DNA of 64,000 nt. Source: a bacterium. Its GTDB lineage: Bacteria; Desulfobacterota; Binatia; HRBIN30; CADEER01. The stretch is taken from contig JAUIGL010000018.1 of assembly GCA_030430165.1 (NCBI GenBank), forward strand, positions 1 to 64,000, in the 5' to 3' direction. Both the position numbers and the translations under genes were made by a program. Of this stretch, positions 34,309-43,262 are shown in pieces; within the stretch, counting starts at the first letter, position 1, and every line of letters begins with the position of its first letter. Under the pieces are notes generated by a model. That model did no database searches. It saw only the letters and a program-made list of their open reading frames with translations, and was not told the DNA's origin.

Positions 34309-35943
34309 ATGGAAGCTGATTATCTGGTCATAGGCGGCGGTCTCGCGGGGCTGTCCTTCGCCCTGCGGGTTGCCAAGACAGGCACTGTGTTGGTCCTCAA
34401 CAAGGACCTCCAGCCGGAGAGCGCGACCGCCTACGCGCAGGGCGGAATCGCTTCGGTGTGGAGTGCCGACGATTCCTTCGAAGATCACGTCGCCGACACC
34501 GAGCGCGCCGGCGCCGGGCTCTGTCATCGCGACGTGGTCGAGGTCGTGGTGCACGAAGGACCGGACCGCGTGCAAGATTTGATACGCCTCGGCACGCGAT
34601 TCTCGCGCGCCGGCGACAGCGACTACGATCTCGGTATGGAGGGCGGACACCGCCACCGGCGCATTCTCCACGCCGCCGACGCGACCGGCTCGGAAATCAT
34701 GCGCGCGCTCAGCGCGGCGGTCGCTGCCGAGCCCAACATCCGCGTTCTCGATCGCCACATGGCGATCGATCTGATTACCGAGCCGCGCTTCGGCGACGAC
34801 GAGCCGGCGAGCTGTTGGGGCGCCTATGTGCTCGACGTCGAGTCGGGCGCGGTGCTCACCGTGGCGGCGCGGGCGACGGTGCTCGCCGCCGGCGGTCCGG
34901 GCAAGGTGTACCTGTATACATCGAACCCCGACGTCGCCAGTGGCGACGGCGTGGCGATGGCGTACCGCGCCGGCGCGCGCATCGCCAACATGGAATTCAT
35001 TCAGTTCCATCCGACCTGCCTCTACCACCCGCAGGCGAAGTCGTTTCTCATCAGCGAAGCGTTGCGCGGCGAAGGCGCGATCTTGCGCCGCCCCGACGGC
35101 GAGCCCTTCATGGCGCAGTACCACGAAGACGCAGAGCTGGCGCCGCGCGACGTGGTGGCGCGGGCGATCGACAACGAGATGAAGGTGCACGGCTTCGACC
35201 ACGTGTTGCTCGACATCAGCCACCGCCCGCGCGAGTTCGTGCGCGATCGCTTCCCGACCATCGACGAGCGCTGCCGCTCGTTCGGCTTCGACCTCGCCGC
35301 GGCGCCGATCCCGGTGGTGCCGGCCGAGCACTACTGTTGTGGCGGTGTGATGACCGATCTCGACGGCGCGACCTCGATTCGCCGGCTCTACGCCGCCGGC
35401 GAAGTGGCCATGACCGGCTTGCACGGCGCCAATCGGCTGGCGTCGAACTCGCTGCTCGAAGCGGTCGTCTTCGGCACCCGCGCCGCCAGTCACGCCAGCG
35501 CGTTGCTCGCCGGCGACCCGTCGCGCGGGCCCGCCCTGCCGGCGTGGAATCCGGGGCAGGCGGTCGACAGCGACGAGTCGGTGGTGGTGACCCAGAACTG
35601 GGACGAGATCCGGCGCTTCATGTGGAACTACGTCGGCATCGTTCGCTCGAACCGCCGGCTGGCACGCGCCCATCGCCGGATCACCGCACTGCGCGCCGAG
35701 ATCCAGGAGTACTACTGGGACTTCATCGTCACCGGCGACCTGATCGAGCTGCGCAACCTGGCGGCGGTCGCCGAGCTCATCATCTGCTCGGCGATTCGGC
35801 GCCGCGAGAGTCGCGGTCTGCACTACAACATCGACTACCCGGAGACCGCGGCGCAGCCGATCGACACGGTGCTGTCCCGCGGCGAACCGTTCGAGCTCGA
35901 CGAGAGTTTCCTGAGCTCGGTGCGCAAGCGCGGCCCACGCTGA
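34309..35943 (+). CDS. nadB: L-aspartate oxidase
   Basis: 544 aa, full length. The FAD-binding motif DYLVIGGGLAGLSFAL opens the protein. AYAQGGIASVW, HRHRRILHAADATG, FIQFHPTCLY, and the C-terminal CGGVMTDLDGATSIRRLYAA and TGLHGANRLASNSLLEA are NadB signatures. It oxidises L-aspartate to iminoaspartate for NAD synthesis. nadA and nadC are not adjacent. A GC hairpin follows the stop. Confidence 0.96.
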   Translation: MEADYLVIGGGLAGLSFALRVAKTGTVLVLNKDLQPESATAYAQGGIASVWSADDSFEDHVADTERAGAGLCHRDVVEVVVHEGPDRVQDLIRLGTRFSRAGDSDYDLGMEGGHRHRRILHAADATGSEIMRALSAAVAAEPNIRVLDRHMAIDLITEPRFGDDEPASCWGAYVLDVESGAVLTVAARATVLAAGGPGKVYLYTSNPDVASGDGVAMAYRAGARIANMEFIQFHPTCLYHPQAKSFLISEALRGEGAILRRPDGEPFMAQYHEDAELAPRDVVARAIDNEMKVHGFDHVLLDISHRPREFVRDRFPTIDERCRSFGFDLAAAPIPVVPAEHYCCGGVMTDLDGATSIRRLYAAGEVAMTGLHGANRLASNSLLEAVVFGTRAASHASALLAGDPSRGPALPAWNPGQAVDSDESVVVTQNWDEIRRFMWNYVGIVRSNRRLARAHRRITALRAEIQEYYWDFIVTGDLIELRNLAAVAELIICSAIRRRESRGLHYNIDYPETAAQPIDTVLSRGEPFELDESFLSSVRKRGPR

Positions 35944-35973
35944 AGCGAGCGCCGCGGCTGGTTGGTTTTTCGT

Positions 35974-36002
35974 GCCGGGGTGGCGCGGAGCGCCACCCCG
36001 GC
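35974..36002. terminator. Perfect 13-bp GC hairpin between nadB and acpP
   Basis: GCCGGGGTGGCGC pairs with GCGCCACCCCGGC around GGA. Five T precede it on the plus strand, but no T-run follows on either side. It lies between convergent genes and probably terminates both. Confidence 0.6.
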
Positions 36003-36006
36003 GGCA

Positions 36007-36252
36007 TCAGGCCTGCGCCTGCTGACTCTCGATGTAGTTGACCACGTCCTTGACGGTGCGGATCTTCTCGACCTGCTCGTCGGAGATCTCGGTGTCGTAG
36101 GCCTCTTCGAGGGCCATCACCAGCTCGACGATGTCGAGCGAGTCGGCGCCGAGGTCTTCGAGGAACGACGCGTCCATGGTGACGTCACTCTCGCTCACCC
36201 CGAGCTGCTCGCAGACGATCTCCTTGACCTTCTCTTCTACCGCTGACGCCAT
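36007..36252 (-). CDS. acpP: Acyl carrier protein
   Basis: 81 aa. The phosphopantetheine site [14 protein letters not shown] is intact (Ser38 in GADSLD), and the acidic helices are typical. It carries acyl chains in fatty acid synthesis. It is preceded by a 159-base gap after rpmF; the plsX-fabH-fabD-fabG genes that commonly stand between them are missing here. Confidence 0.96.
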   Translation of the reverse strand: MASAVEEKVKEIVCEQLGVSESDVTMDASFLEDLGADSLDIVELVMALEEAYDTEISDEQVEKIRTVKDVVNYIESQQAQA

Positions 36253-36411
36253 TCCTCACTCCTCTCCTTCTCCAACTCCAGGCTGGTCACGCTGGAGCAT
36301 GCTTGCGCGGCCTGCCGGCAAAGCAATCCCGCTGCAAATCGATTTCCCGCCCGGCGATTCCGGCGACGAGACTTCGCACCTTCGCTCGCGCCCCGACCCG
36401 TCCGCCGGCGC

Positions 36412-36591
36412 CTAGTCTTCGACTTCGACGACCTGACGACCGCGATAGATACCGCAGTGGGGACAGGCGCGGTGGCGGATCGTCGGCTCGCCGCACTCCG
36501 GACACTCGACGGTCTGGTGAGCGCCGATCGCGTCGTGTGCGCGTCGCTTGTTTCGCTTCGAGGTGGATGTTCTGCGCTTTGGTACTGGCAT
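36412..36591 (-). CDS. rpmF: 50S ribosomal protein L32
   Basis: 59 aa, read from the minus strand. [20 protein letters not shown] is the standard L32 start. [20 protein letters not shown] supplies two CxxC zinc ligands pairs, followed by [11 protein letters not shown]. It lies 31 bases downstream of yceD, the conserved order. Confidence 0.96.
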   Translation of the reverse strand: MPVPKRRTSTSKRNKRRAHDAIGAHQTVECPECGEPTIRHRACPHCGIYRGRQVVEVED

Positions 36592-36622
36592 TGCGTCGTA
36601 CTCCTCCGGGTCGCCCCTGGAT

Positions 36623-37147
36623 TTATCGATCGACCCTCAAGTTCCTGAAGATCGCCATGCGCGGGTCGCCGCTGTCGCTCGGGCACCCGCAATTATCGTC
36701 GTTGAGGTTGGCGCCACATTGACTGCACAAGCCGCGGCAGTCGTCGCGGCACAGCGGTGTGGTCGGCAGGCTCAACAGAATCCGTTCGCGCACTAGCGGC
36801 GCGACGTCGATCTCTTCTCCCTCGTATACGGTGACATCGACATCTTCATCCTCCCCGGAGCCCAGTCCCGCATCGCGCGGGCTCGCCATGAAGTGGAACG
36901 GCGCCGAGATCGACACGGCGAAATCCCCAAGGCATCGAGCACAGTGCCCTTCCAGCGCGGCATCGATCGTTCCGTCGAAGAACAGATCCTGGCCGGCGCG
37001 GTAGTGCGTCAGTCGAACCTCCGCGGGTCGCTCGCAGCGGAAATCCTGACTCGGTCCGTTGCGCAGCGCGGGGTTCAGGCCCGACGTGGGTTCCTCGAAT
37101 TCGACCTCCTCCGGTGACTCTGTGATATCGCGGACGCGAATCTTCAT
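36623..37147 (-). CDS. yceD: YceD/DUF177 family protein
   Basis: 174 aa. The DUF177 features are a middle Cys pair in [11 protein letters not shown], an acidic stretch ([19 protein letters not shown]) and the C-terminal [17 protein letters not shown] with four Cys. Members are involved in 23S rRNA accumulation in plants and E. coli. Position directly before rpmF is conserved across bacteria. Confidence 0.9.
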   Translation of the reverse strand: MKIRVRDITESPEEVEFEEPTSGLNPALRNGPSQDFRCERPAEVRLTHYRAGQDLFFDGTIDAALEGHCARCLGDFAVSISAPFHFMASPRDAGLGSGEDEDVDVTVYEGEEIDVAPLVRERILLSLPTTPLCRDDCRGLCSQCGANLNDDNCGCPSDSGDPRMAIFRNLRVDR

Positions 37148-37199
37148 GCGCGCCAGGCCTCAAACAGTGTTCGGAAGCTACCGAAGCGCCTGCGCGAAA

Positions 37200-38219
37200 T
37201 CAAGATCGGGCCCCTTCCTCGAGCCTGCTCTCGAGCCGCCGGACGCGGCGGAAGAGCTCGCCCAAACGGGTGGTCAGGACCGCGGCGCGGCGCCACTGCT
37301 GGACCGGGACGGCGGGGAAGCCGCCGACAACCGAGCCCGGCTCGACGTCGCCGGTGACCCCGGCGCGCCCGGCGACGCGGCTGAGGTCGCCGACCGTGTT
37401 GTGGCCGGCGGTGCCGGATTGGCCACCCATCTGCACCCAGGAGCCGATCTTGGTGCTGCCGGCCAGCCCGGTTTGGGCGGCGATAACGGTATATTCGCCA
37501 ATTTCGCAGCCGTGGCCGATCTGTACCAGGTTGTCGATCTTGACCCCTTTGCCGATGCGGGTCTCGCCGACGGTGGCGCGGTCGATGGTCGAGTTGGTGC
37601 CGACCTCGACCTCGTCGCCGAGGATCACGGTTCCGGCCTGGATGAGCTTTTCGAGACGGCCGCTCGGCTCGGGCACGTAGCCGAAACCGTCGGCGCCGAT
37701 CACCGCCCCCGGGTGCAGGGTGACGTCGTCGCCGATCGTCACCCACTCGCGCACGGTGGTATTGGCGTGGGCGGTGAAGCGGTCGCCGATCACGGTGCCG
37801 TGGTAGATCGCCGCGCACGGGCCGATGGTGGCGTCGGCGCCGATGCGAACCTCCTCGCCGATACAGGCGTGGGCGGCGATCGAGGCTCCGCGGCCGACCA
37901 CGGCGCTGGCGGCGATCACCGCACTCGGGTGCACTCCGGCGACCCGCGGCGGCGGTGTGTAGAAGAGACGCACGGCGCGACCGAAGGCGAGGTACGGGTC
38001 GCTGGTCCGCAGGGTCGGTACGCTGACGTCGACCTGGTCGTCGGCAACGATCAGCGCGCTCGCCGCGCAGGACTCGAGGTAGCGCGCATAGCGGGGATTG
38101 GCGACGAAGGAGAGATCGCCGCTGCCGGCGCTTTCGATCGGCCACACGCGCGCAATCTCGGTATCCGGATCGCCGACCAGTCGGCAGTCCAGGGCTTCTG
38201 CGATTTCGCGGAGCTTCAT
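37200..38219 (-). CDS. lpxD: UDP-3-O-(3-hydroxyacyl)glucosamine N-acyltransferase
   Basis: 339 aa. An N-terminal substrate-binding domain (about 1-95) is followed by a left-handed parallel beta-helix of hexapeptide repeats. The catalytic His236 lies in IGHGCEIGEY, and GADGFGYVPE is also typical. A C-terminal helix with an Arg-rich end closes the trimer. LpxD performs the third step of lipid A synthesis. lpxA and fabZ are not nearby, so it is not in the usual lpx cluster. Confidence 0.93.
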   Translation of the reverse strand: MKLREIAEALDCRLVGDPDTEIARVWPIESAGSGDLSFVANPRYARYLESCAASALIVADDQVDVSVPTLRTSDPYLAFGRAVRLFYTPPPRVAGVHPSAVIAASAVVGRGASIAAHACIGEEVRIGADATIGPCAAIYHGTVIGDRFTAHANTTVREWVTIGDDVTLHPGAVIGADGFGYVPEPSGRLEKLIQAGTVILGDEVEVGTNSTIDRATVGETRIGKGVKIDNLVQIGHGCEIGEYTVIAAQTGLAGSTKIGSWVQMGGQSGTAGHNTVGDLSRVAGRAGVTGDVEPGSVVGGFPAVPVQQWRRAAVLTTRLGELFRRVRRLESRLEEGARS

Positions 38220-38434
38220 GTTCGAATCTTATCCCGCGAAAGCCCCACACCCGCAATGCGGGAGGGGGCGCCGGCGCACACGTTCTGGGGGCGCACGGTC
38301 GAGGAAATTGGCGCCGCTCGACCCGCCGGTGCCTCGTTGCGGCGGCCCGACCCCTATGGTAGCCCCACAACGATCGGCGCCGGGTTCCACACGAGCGGCG
38401 GCCGTCCCATCCCCAACGAAGGTAGGCAGAGTTC

Positions 38435-39313
38435 ATGTCTGAGCAGCAACTGACGTTCGGTATTCCCAAGGGAAGCCTCGAAAAGACCACGCTGGAGCTG
38501 TTTCGCCGCTCCGGCTGGAAGATCCAAGGCGGCAGCCGCAGCTACTTCCCGTCGGTCGACGACAGCGCCATGAAGTGCGTCCTCGCGCGCCCGCAGGAGA
38601 TGTCGCGCTACGTCGAAGGCGGGTCTCTCGACGCCGGCATCACCGGCCGCGACTGGACGCTGGAGAACGAGTCCGACGTCGAGGTCGTCGCCGACTTCGT
38701 CTACTCGAAGTCGAGCATGCGGCCGACGCGCTGGGTGGTGGTGGTCAACGGCGACTCACCGGTCACCGAGCTGTCACAATTGCAGGGCAAGCGCATCGCC
38801 ACCGAGATGGTGGGGCTGACCAAACGCTGCTTCGCCGAGCAAGGCGTCGACGTCGAGGTCGAGTTCTCGTGGGGCGCAACCGAAGCCAAGGTGGCACAGG
38901 GGCTGGTCGACGCGATCGTCGAGGTCACCGAGACCGGCAGCACCATTCGCGCGCACGGCCTCAGGATCATCCACGAGATCTGCGAGTCGAACCCGCAACT
39001 GATCGCCAGCAAGTCGGCGATGGCCGATCCCTGGAAGCGCGCCAAGATCGAGCAGATCTCGCTGCTCCTCAACGGCGCTCTTCAGGCGGAGGCAAAGGTC
39101 GGTCTCAAGATGAACGTCCCCAAGGCCGGACTCGACAAGATCGTCGAGATGCTGCCGAGCATCACCGCCCCGACCGTCTCGCCGCTCTACGGCAGCGACT
39201 GGTTTGCGGTCGAGAGCATCATCTCCGAGCACGAGGTACGCGATTTGATCCCCGAGCTGCGCACTGCCGGCGCCGAGGGCATCATCGAGTACCCGTTGAA
39301 CAAGATCATATGA
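38435..39313 (+). CDS. hisG: ATP phosphoribosyltransferase, long form
   Basis: 292 aa. [20 protein letters not shown] is the N-terminal signature, and [18 protein letters not shown] is the PRPP-binding loop. The C-terminal ACT-like domain ([20 protein letters not shown]) marks the long, HisZ-independent, histidine-inhibited form. It is the first enzyme of histidine synthesis. No other his genes adjoin it; the stop overlaps a lipoprotein gene. Confidence 0.96.
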   Translation: MSEQQLTFGIPKGSLEKTTLELFRRSGWKIQGGSRSYFPSVDDSAMKCVLARPQEMSRYVEGGSLDAGITGRDWTLENESDVEVVADFVYSKSSMRPTRWVVVVNGDSPVTELSQLQGKRIATEMVGLTKRCFAEQGVDVEVEFSWGATEAKVAQGLVDAIVEVTETGSTIRAHGLRIIHEICESNPQLIASKSAMADPWKRAKIEQISLLLNGALQAEAKVGLKMNVPKAGLDKIVEMLPSITAPTVSPLYGSDWFAVESIISEHEVRDLIPELRTAGAEGIIEYPLNKII

Positions 39314-39699
39314 GCGCGTCGCCGCTGAAACGGTCGACCTTGGTGGTGGCGGCGGCGCTCGCCATCGGCTGCGCCGGCCCGCCATCGGCGGAGGATCGAG
39401 CCCGCGAGGCGGCGGCCGACATCGAGGCGTCGATCCAGGACTACGACACCCCCGCCCTCAACCAGCAGGTCGAGGAGAGCGCGGTGGTCGAGGTGCAGGA
39501 GAATCTGACTACCCTCGACGAGTTCATGGGCGAGATCGACGGCGAGATCGACCCGGTGCTGGTCAACTCGATTCAAGCGTTCCAGCGAAAACAGAACGAG
39601 GCCATTCCGTGGTGGCGCTTTTGGCAGCGCCGGCCCAACGACGGCTTGATCACCCCGGAGCTGCGCCGGGAGATCGCCGCGGCCGCCCAGGCATCGTGA
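39310..39699 (+). CDS. Small lipoprotein with a C-terminal repeat-like helix region
   Basis: 129 aa. Lipobox LAIGC|A near residue 21 follows a hydrophobic signal ([12 protein letters not shown]). The mature part is acidic and helical ([19 protein letters not shown]), and the end (IQAFQRKQN...[16 protein letters not shown]) resembles a peptidoglycan-binding-like helix pair. It starts in ATGA with the hisG stop. Function unknown. Confidence 0.7.
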   Translation: MSASPLKRSTLVVAAALAIGCAGPPSAEDRAREAAADIEASIQDYDTPALNQQVEESAVVEVQENLTTLDEFMGEIDGEIDPVLVNSIQAFQRKQNEAIPWWRFWQRRPNDGLITPELRREIAAAAQAS

Positions 39700-39720
39700 A
39701 GCCGGGCAGCCGCGCGGCAG

Positions 39721-39918
39721 CTACTCCTGCATGCGGCTGATGATCTCGTCCTCGCGCCCCTGCCGCTCGAGCTCGTCGTTCTTGCGCGCCTCGCGCAACG
39801 CCAGGTAGGTGAAGTAGAAGAGGAGCACCATCAACCCGACGATTGGGATGTTGTCGGGCAAGGTGAGGATGTAGAGAAAGTGGGCGAGCGGGGTATTGGG
39901 ACCAGCGGCTGCGAGCAC
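39721..39918 (-). CDS. Small single-helix membrane protein
   Basis: 65 aa. One hydrophobic helix (IPIVGLMVLLFYFTYLAL, about 24-41) is followed by a charged amphipathic tail (REARKNDELERQGREDEII). RC of AGGAGGA lies upstream of the ATG. It resembles small respiratory-complex accessory subunits in shape, but nothing adjoins that supports this. Confidence 0.6.
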   Translation of the reverse strand: MLAAAGPNTPLAHFLYILTLPDNIPIVGLMVLLFYFTYLALREARKNDELERQGREDEIISRMQE

Positions 39919-40010
39919 GTCGAACTCCTCCTCCGGCCTCGGCTACCAGCGGCCCCCGACCTTGTCAACATTTGGGCTTTGCGAGGGTTTTGCGCGAAGC
40001 GGTGGCGGCG

Positions 40011-40790
40011 ATGAGTGAGCCGCTGCTGATCGAGAGCGACGGCGAGATCGCGCAGCTGACGCTCAATCGCCCGCAGGCGCGCAACGCCCTCGACCGAGCG
40101 CTGCGCCGAGCCCTCGCCGGCGCTTTCACCGAGCTGCGATCGACGGCGCGGGTGGTGATCCTCACCGGGGCCGGCTCGGCGTTCTGCGCCGGCTTCGATC
40201 TCACCGAATTGGCCAGCGGCGCCGCCGGTGCCGATGCCGCGACCGCCGGCGGCGACATTCGCAGCGAGCTGATCCCGGCGATCGAGCAGTTTCCCGGACC
40301 GATCATCGCCGCCGTCAACGGTCCGGCGGCCACCGCGGGCTTCGAGCTCGCCCTCGCCTGCGATCTGATCATCGCCTCGACCGAAGCGCGCTTTGCCGAC
40401 ACCCACGCGCGGGTCGGCATCCTGCCGGGCTGGGGATTGAGCCAGCGCCTGCCCCGCCTGATCGGCATCGCCCGCGCCAAGGAGCTGGCGTTCACCGGCG
40501 GCTTTGTCGACGCCGAGCGCGCCGAGCGCTGGGGCCTGGTCAACCGCGTCGTTGCCGGCGACCAGCTGCTGCCGACCGCCCACGCCCTGGCGCGCGAGAT
40601 GATCGCGGCGCCGCGCTCGGTGCTGGCCGACTACAAGAAACTGATCGACGAAGGCTACGCCACGGATCTCGGCAGTGCCCTCGACCTCGAAGCCGAGCGC
40701 GCTCTCGAGTCGGCTCGGCGGATGTCCGCCGACGCCGCCGCGGCGCGCCGCGATGAGGTGGTCCGCCGCGCGCGCAAGTCGCGCGACTGA
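40011..40790 (+). CDS. Enoyl-CoA hydratase/isomerase family protein (copy 1)
   Basis: 259 aa crotonase-fold protein. LTLNRPQARNALDRAL opens the fold, then the oxyanion-hole motif GAGSAFCAGFDL and PIIAAVNGPAATAGFELALA. The later active-site region DTHARVGILPGWGLSQRL has Gly-Trp where one catalytic Glu of hydratases is expected. It may thus be an isomerase or thioesterase-like member. ATG 40011 (MSEPLLIESDG) is preferred to an upstream TTG. Confidence 0.85.
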   Translation: MSEPLLIESDGEIAQLTLNRPQARNALDRALRRALAGAFTELRSTARVVILTGAGSAFCAGFDLTELASGAAGADAATAGGDIRSELIPAIEQFPGPIIAAVNGPAATAGFELALACDLIIASTEARFADTHARVGILPGWGLSQRLPRLIGIARAKELAFTGGFVDAERAERWGLVNRVVAGDQLLPTAHALAREMIAAPRSVLADYKKLIDEGYATDLGSALDLEAERALESARRMSADAAAARRDEVVRRARKSRD

Positions 40791-40806
40791 GGCGGACCCT
40801 ACCCCG

Positions 40807-41439
40807 CTACTGCGACGCTTCCTCGCCTTCGCTCGCCGCCTCTGCCTCGGCATCGGCGACCGGCTCGGCTTCGACCGGCTCGGCTTCGACGAGAACGACC
40901 TCGTCGCTGGGCATCTCGATGACTTCCTCGACGACGATTTCCTCGCCGACGACCAACTCGTCGGCGGAAATCGTGGCGCTGCCGTCGTAGGCGCCGACCG
41001 AAGCGGCGGCGATGGTGTCGCCGTTGTCGACCATCGGCTTGGCGGTGAGCAGGCGCTGCAGCAGCGCCGAGTCGAGCTTGCCGATGTACTTGCGCACGCC
41101 GAAGTTGCGTTCCCACGGCGAGACGGTGACCCGGCCGAAGGCGACGTAGCGGCGGCCCTCGATGTAGTAGAGCCGGATCTCGTACGGCAGGAATGGGTCG
41201 TCGAGCTCGACCCGTTGGAACTCCGCGTAGTCGGGAGGCCCGTAGGCATCGATCCAGTCGCGCAGCTCGTTGTTCTTGTTCATTTCGTTGCGGAGCTCCG
41301 GGTAGTCCAACAGGATCGGCTCGCCGACGTCGACGATGCCCACCCGGTAGGGTTCCTCGCGAAACTCGAGCGCGCTGACCGCGCTGGTCCAGAGAACGGC
41401 GCCTACGGCGATGGCCGAAACAATTCCACGTGATCGCAT
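40807..41439 (-). CDS. Exported protein with acidic low-complexity tail
   Basis: 210 aa. A signal peptide (SRGIVSAIAVGAVLWTSAVS) ends near residue 23, followed by a globular part (LEFREEPYRVGIVDVG, YIEGRRYVAFGRVTV). The last 60 residues are very rich in Glu, Ala, Val and Pro (VEAEPVEAEPVADAEAEAAS). ATG 41439 follows GAGGAGG by about 8 nt. It sits between two enoyl-CoA hydratase genes. No family recognised. Confidence 0.65.
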   Translation of the reverse strand: MRSRGIVSAIAVGAVLWTSAVSALEFREEPYRVGIVDVGEPILLDYPELRNEMNKNNELRDWIDAYGPPDYAEFQRVELDDPFLPYEIRLYYIEGRRYVAFGRVTVSPWERNFGVRKYIGKLDSALLQRLLTAKPMVDNGDTIAAASVGAYDGSATISADELVVGEEIVVEEVIEMPSDEVVLVEAEPVEAEPVADAEAEAASEGEEASQ

Positions 41440-41593
41440 TCCACAACCTCCTCGATTCGCAAGGCTACGGGCGGTCCTATGGGTCGTCAAGCGACAATTC
41501 TGCCGATCTCTCATTTAGATCGATCCGCTGGGTGTCTGCTATGGCAGACGCTTTGGCGAGCCAAACGCGGTCGCTCGCCCGAGCGTGCTCGAG

Positions 41594-42388
41594 CTACTTG
41601 CCGGTGAACCGTGGGGCGCGTTTCTCGGCGAAAGCGCGCACTCCCTCGCGGTAGTCCTCGCTGCCGAAGCAGCGCCGCAGCGCCGCATCCAGCGCCTCGA
41701 GATCGCGCGGCCGCCCCGATTCGACGACCTCGCGGATCGCAAGCTTGTGCGCCGCCAGGGTGAGCGGCGCGCCGGTGGCGATTTGCTCGGCGGCGGCGCG
41801 CACCGCGTTTTCGAGCTCGGCGTCGTCTGCGACATGTTGCACCAGGCCGATCGCGCGCGCCTCGTCGGCGCCGACGGCGCGGCCGCTGAGCAGCAGGTCG
41901 GACGCCGCCGCCGTGCCGACGAGGCGCACCAGGCGCTCGATGGCGGCCAGCGGATAGGCCAAGCCGAGGCGCAGCGCGGGGATCGCGAAGCGCGCCGAGC
42001 GGGCGGCAAAGCGAATGTCGCAGCTCGCCGCGATCGAAACGCCGCCGCCGTAACAGAGCCCGTTGACCATCGCCAGGACCGGTTTGCCGACGCTCTCGAG
42101 TGCCGACCAGGTCGCCTCGGAAAGCTCGTCGTAGCCCCGCGCCGCTTCGGCGTCGTTTCGGATCTCGTCGAATTCGCTGATGTCCGCGCCGGAGATGAAG
42201 GCGCGCTCGCCGGCGCCGCGAATCACCACGACGCGCACCGCCGGGTCGCTGCCGAGCGCGGTCACGGTCTCGGCGAGCTCGCGCCATAGCTGAGCGTTGA
42301 GAGCGTTGTGCGCCTGCGGCCGATTGATGGTGAGCCAGGCGATCTCATCCTGGCGCTCGACGAGTAGGATGTCGGTGGCTTCGGTCAT
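41594..42388 (-). CDS. Enoyl-CoA hydratase/isomerase family protein (copy 2)
   Basis: 264 aa crotonase-fold protein, distinct from copy 1. WLTINRPQAHNALNAQLW, RGAGERAFISGADISEF (oxyanion hole) and VLAMVNGLCYGGGVSIAASC are clear. The catalytic region PALRLGLAYPLAAIERLV lacks the usual Glu. It ends with a typical FAEKRAPRFTGK tail. ATG 42388 matches the family start. A 154-base gap separates it from the exported protein. Confidence 0.87.
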   Translation of the reverse strand: MTEATDILLVERQDEIAWLTINRPQAHNALNAQLWRELAETVTALGSDPAVRVVVIRGAGERAFISGADISEFDEIRNDAEAARGYDELSEATWSALESVGKPVLAMVNGLCYGGGVSIAASCDIRFAARSARFAIPALRLGLAYPLAAIERLVRLVGTAAASDLLLSGRAVGADEARAIGLVQHVADDAELENAVRAAAEQIATGAPLTLAAHKLAIREVVESGRPRDLEALDAALRRCFGSEDYREGVRAFAEKRAPRFTGK

Positions 42389-42533
42389 CGAATAGTCGTT
42401 TGCGGCGGCAGCCGCCAGATCAGGGATTGAAACATCTGCTTGCGGGCGGGGCAACGTCGGGGGTGCCGTGGCGCTCTTCGCCGCCGCATCGCGGCCGATG
42501 GCGCGAGGCCCCGTCGAGTGGTTCAATCGTCGT

Positions 42534-43262
42534 GTGCCGCGCAAGAAGAAATCGAAGCGGTCGGCCAAACCGTCGGCGCCGCCGTCTTTCTCCAACCAGC
42601 CGTTCAAGGGGCTGAAGAAGGCGTCGCCGCGTCCCGCGCCAGCGCCGCCCGAAGCGGCGCCGCGGGAGGCGCCGGCGGCGGACGACGGCTCGCTGTTCGC
42701 CGACGCGATGAGCGACGTCGCCCGCCTCGACAGTCGGCGCGGCCCGTCCCTGCCGCCGCCGGTGCAGCAACGTCGCCGGCGGCCGGTCGAGGATCCTGAC
42801 GCCGAAGCCCTGGCCGAGCTGTCGGAGCTGGTCTCGGGTTCGGGCGGCTTCGACATCACCGACACCACCGAGTTCCTCGAAGGCGCGGTCAGCGGAATCG
42901 ACGCGCGCTTGGTGCGCCGCCTGCGGCGCGGCGATTTCGCCTTTCGCCGCCATCTCGATCTGCACGGACTCACCGTGGCGCAGGCGCGCGAGTCGGTCGA
43001 CGGCTTCCTGCGCAGCGCCGCGCTGTCGGGCGAGCGCTGCGTCTTGATCGTCCACGGCCGCGGACTGAACTCGCCGGATCGAGTCCCGGTGCTCAAACGC
43101 CATCTCGTCGACTGGTTGTCGCGCGGCGCCTGGGCGCGCAGCGTGATGGCGTTTTCGAGCGCCCGTCCCTGCGACGGCGGTGCCGGAGCGCTCTACGTGC
43201 TGCTGCGCAAGACGCGCGACTCGAAGAAACGGATCCGCGTCACCGAGGGGGCGAAGTGGTAG
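42534..43262 (+). CDS. Smr-domain protein (MutS2/Smr endonuclease-like)
   Basis: About 242 aa. The N-terminal part is basic and proline-rich (PRKKKSKRSAKPSAPP). The C-terminal Smr domain carries LDLHGLTVAQARESVDGFL (DLHG motif) and the HGRGLNS turn. These are nicking nucleases or nucleic-acid binders. Start chosen at GTG 42534 because family members begin with PRKKK; GTG 42468 or ATG 42498 are alternatives. The 3' end overlaps the next gene tail to tail by 23 bases. Confidence 0.83.
   Translation: MPRKKKSKRSAKPSAPPSFSNQPFKGLKKASPRPAPAPPEAAPREAPAADDGSLFADAMSDVARLDSRRGPSLPPPVQQRRRRPVEDPDAEALAELSELVSGSGGFDITDTTEFLEGAVSGIDARLVRRLRRGDFAFRRHLDLHGLTVAQARESVDGFLRSAALSGERCVLIVHGRGLNSPDRVPVLKRHLVDWLSRGAWARSVMAFSSARPCDGGAGALYVLLRKTRDSKKRIRVTEGAKW

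Noticed and set aside
40011-40790. Copy 1 and copy 2 enoyl-CoA hydratases as a recent duplication
   Set aside because: Their sequences differ throughout and they are on opposite strands; they look like old paralogues.
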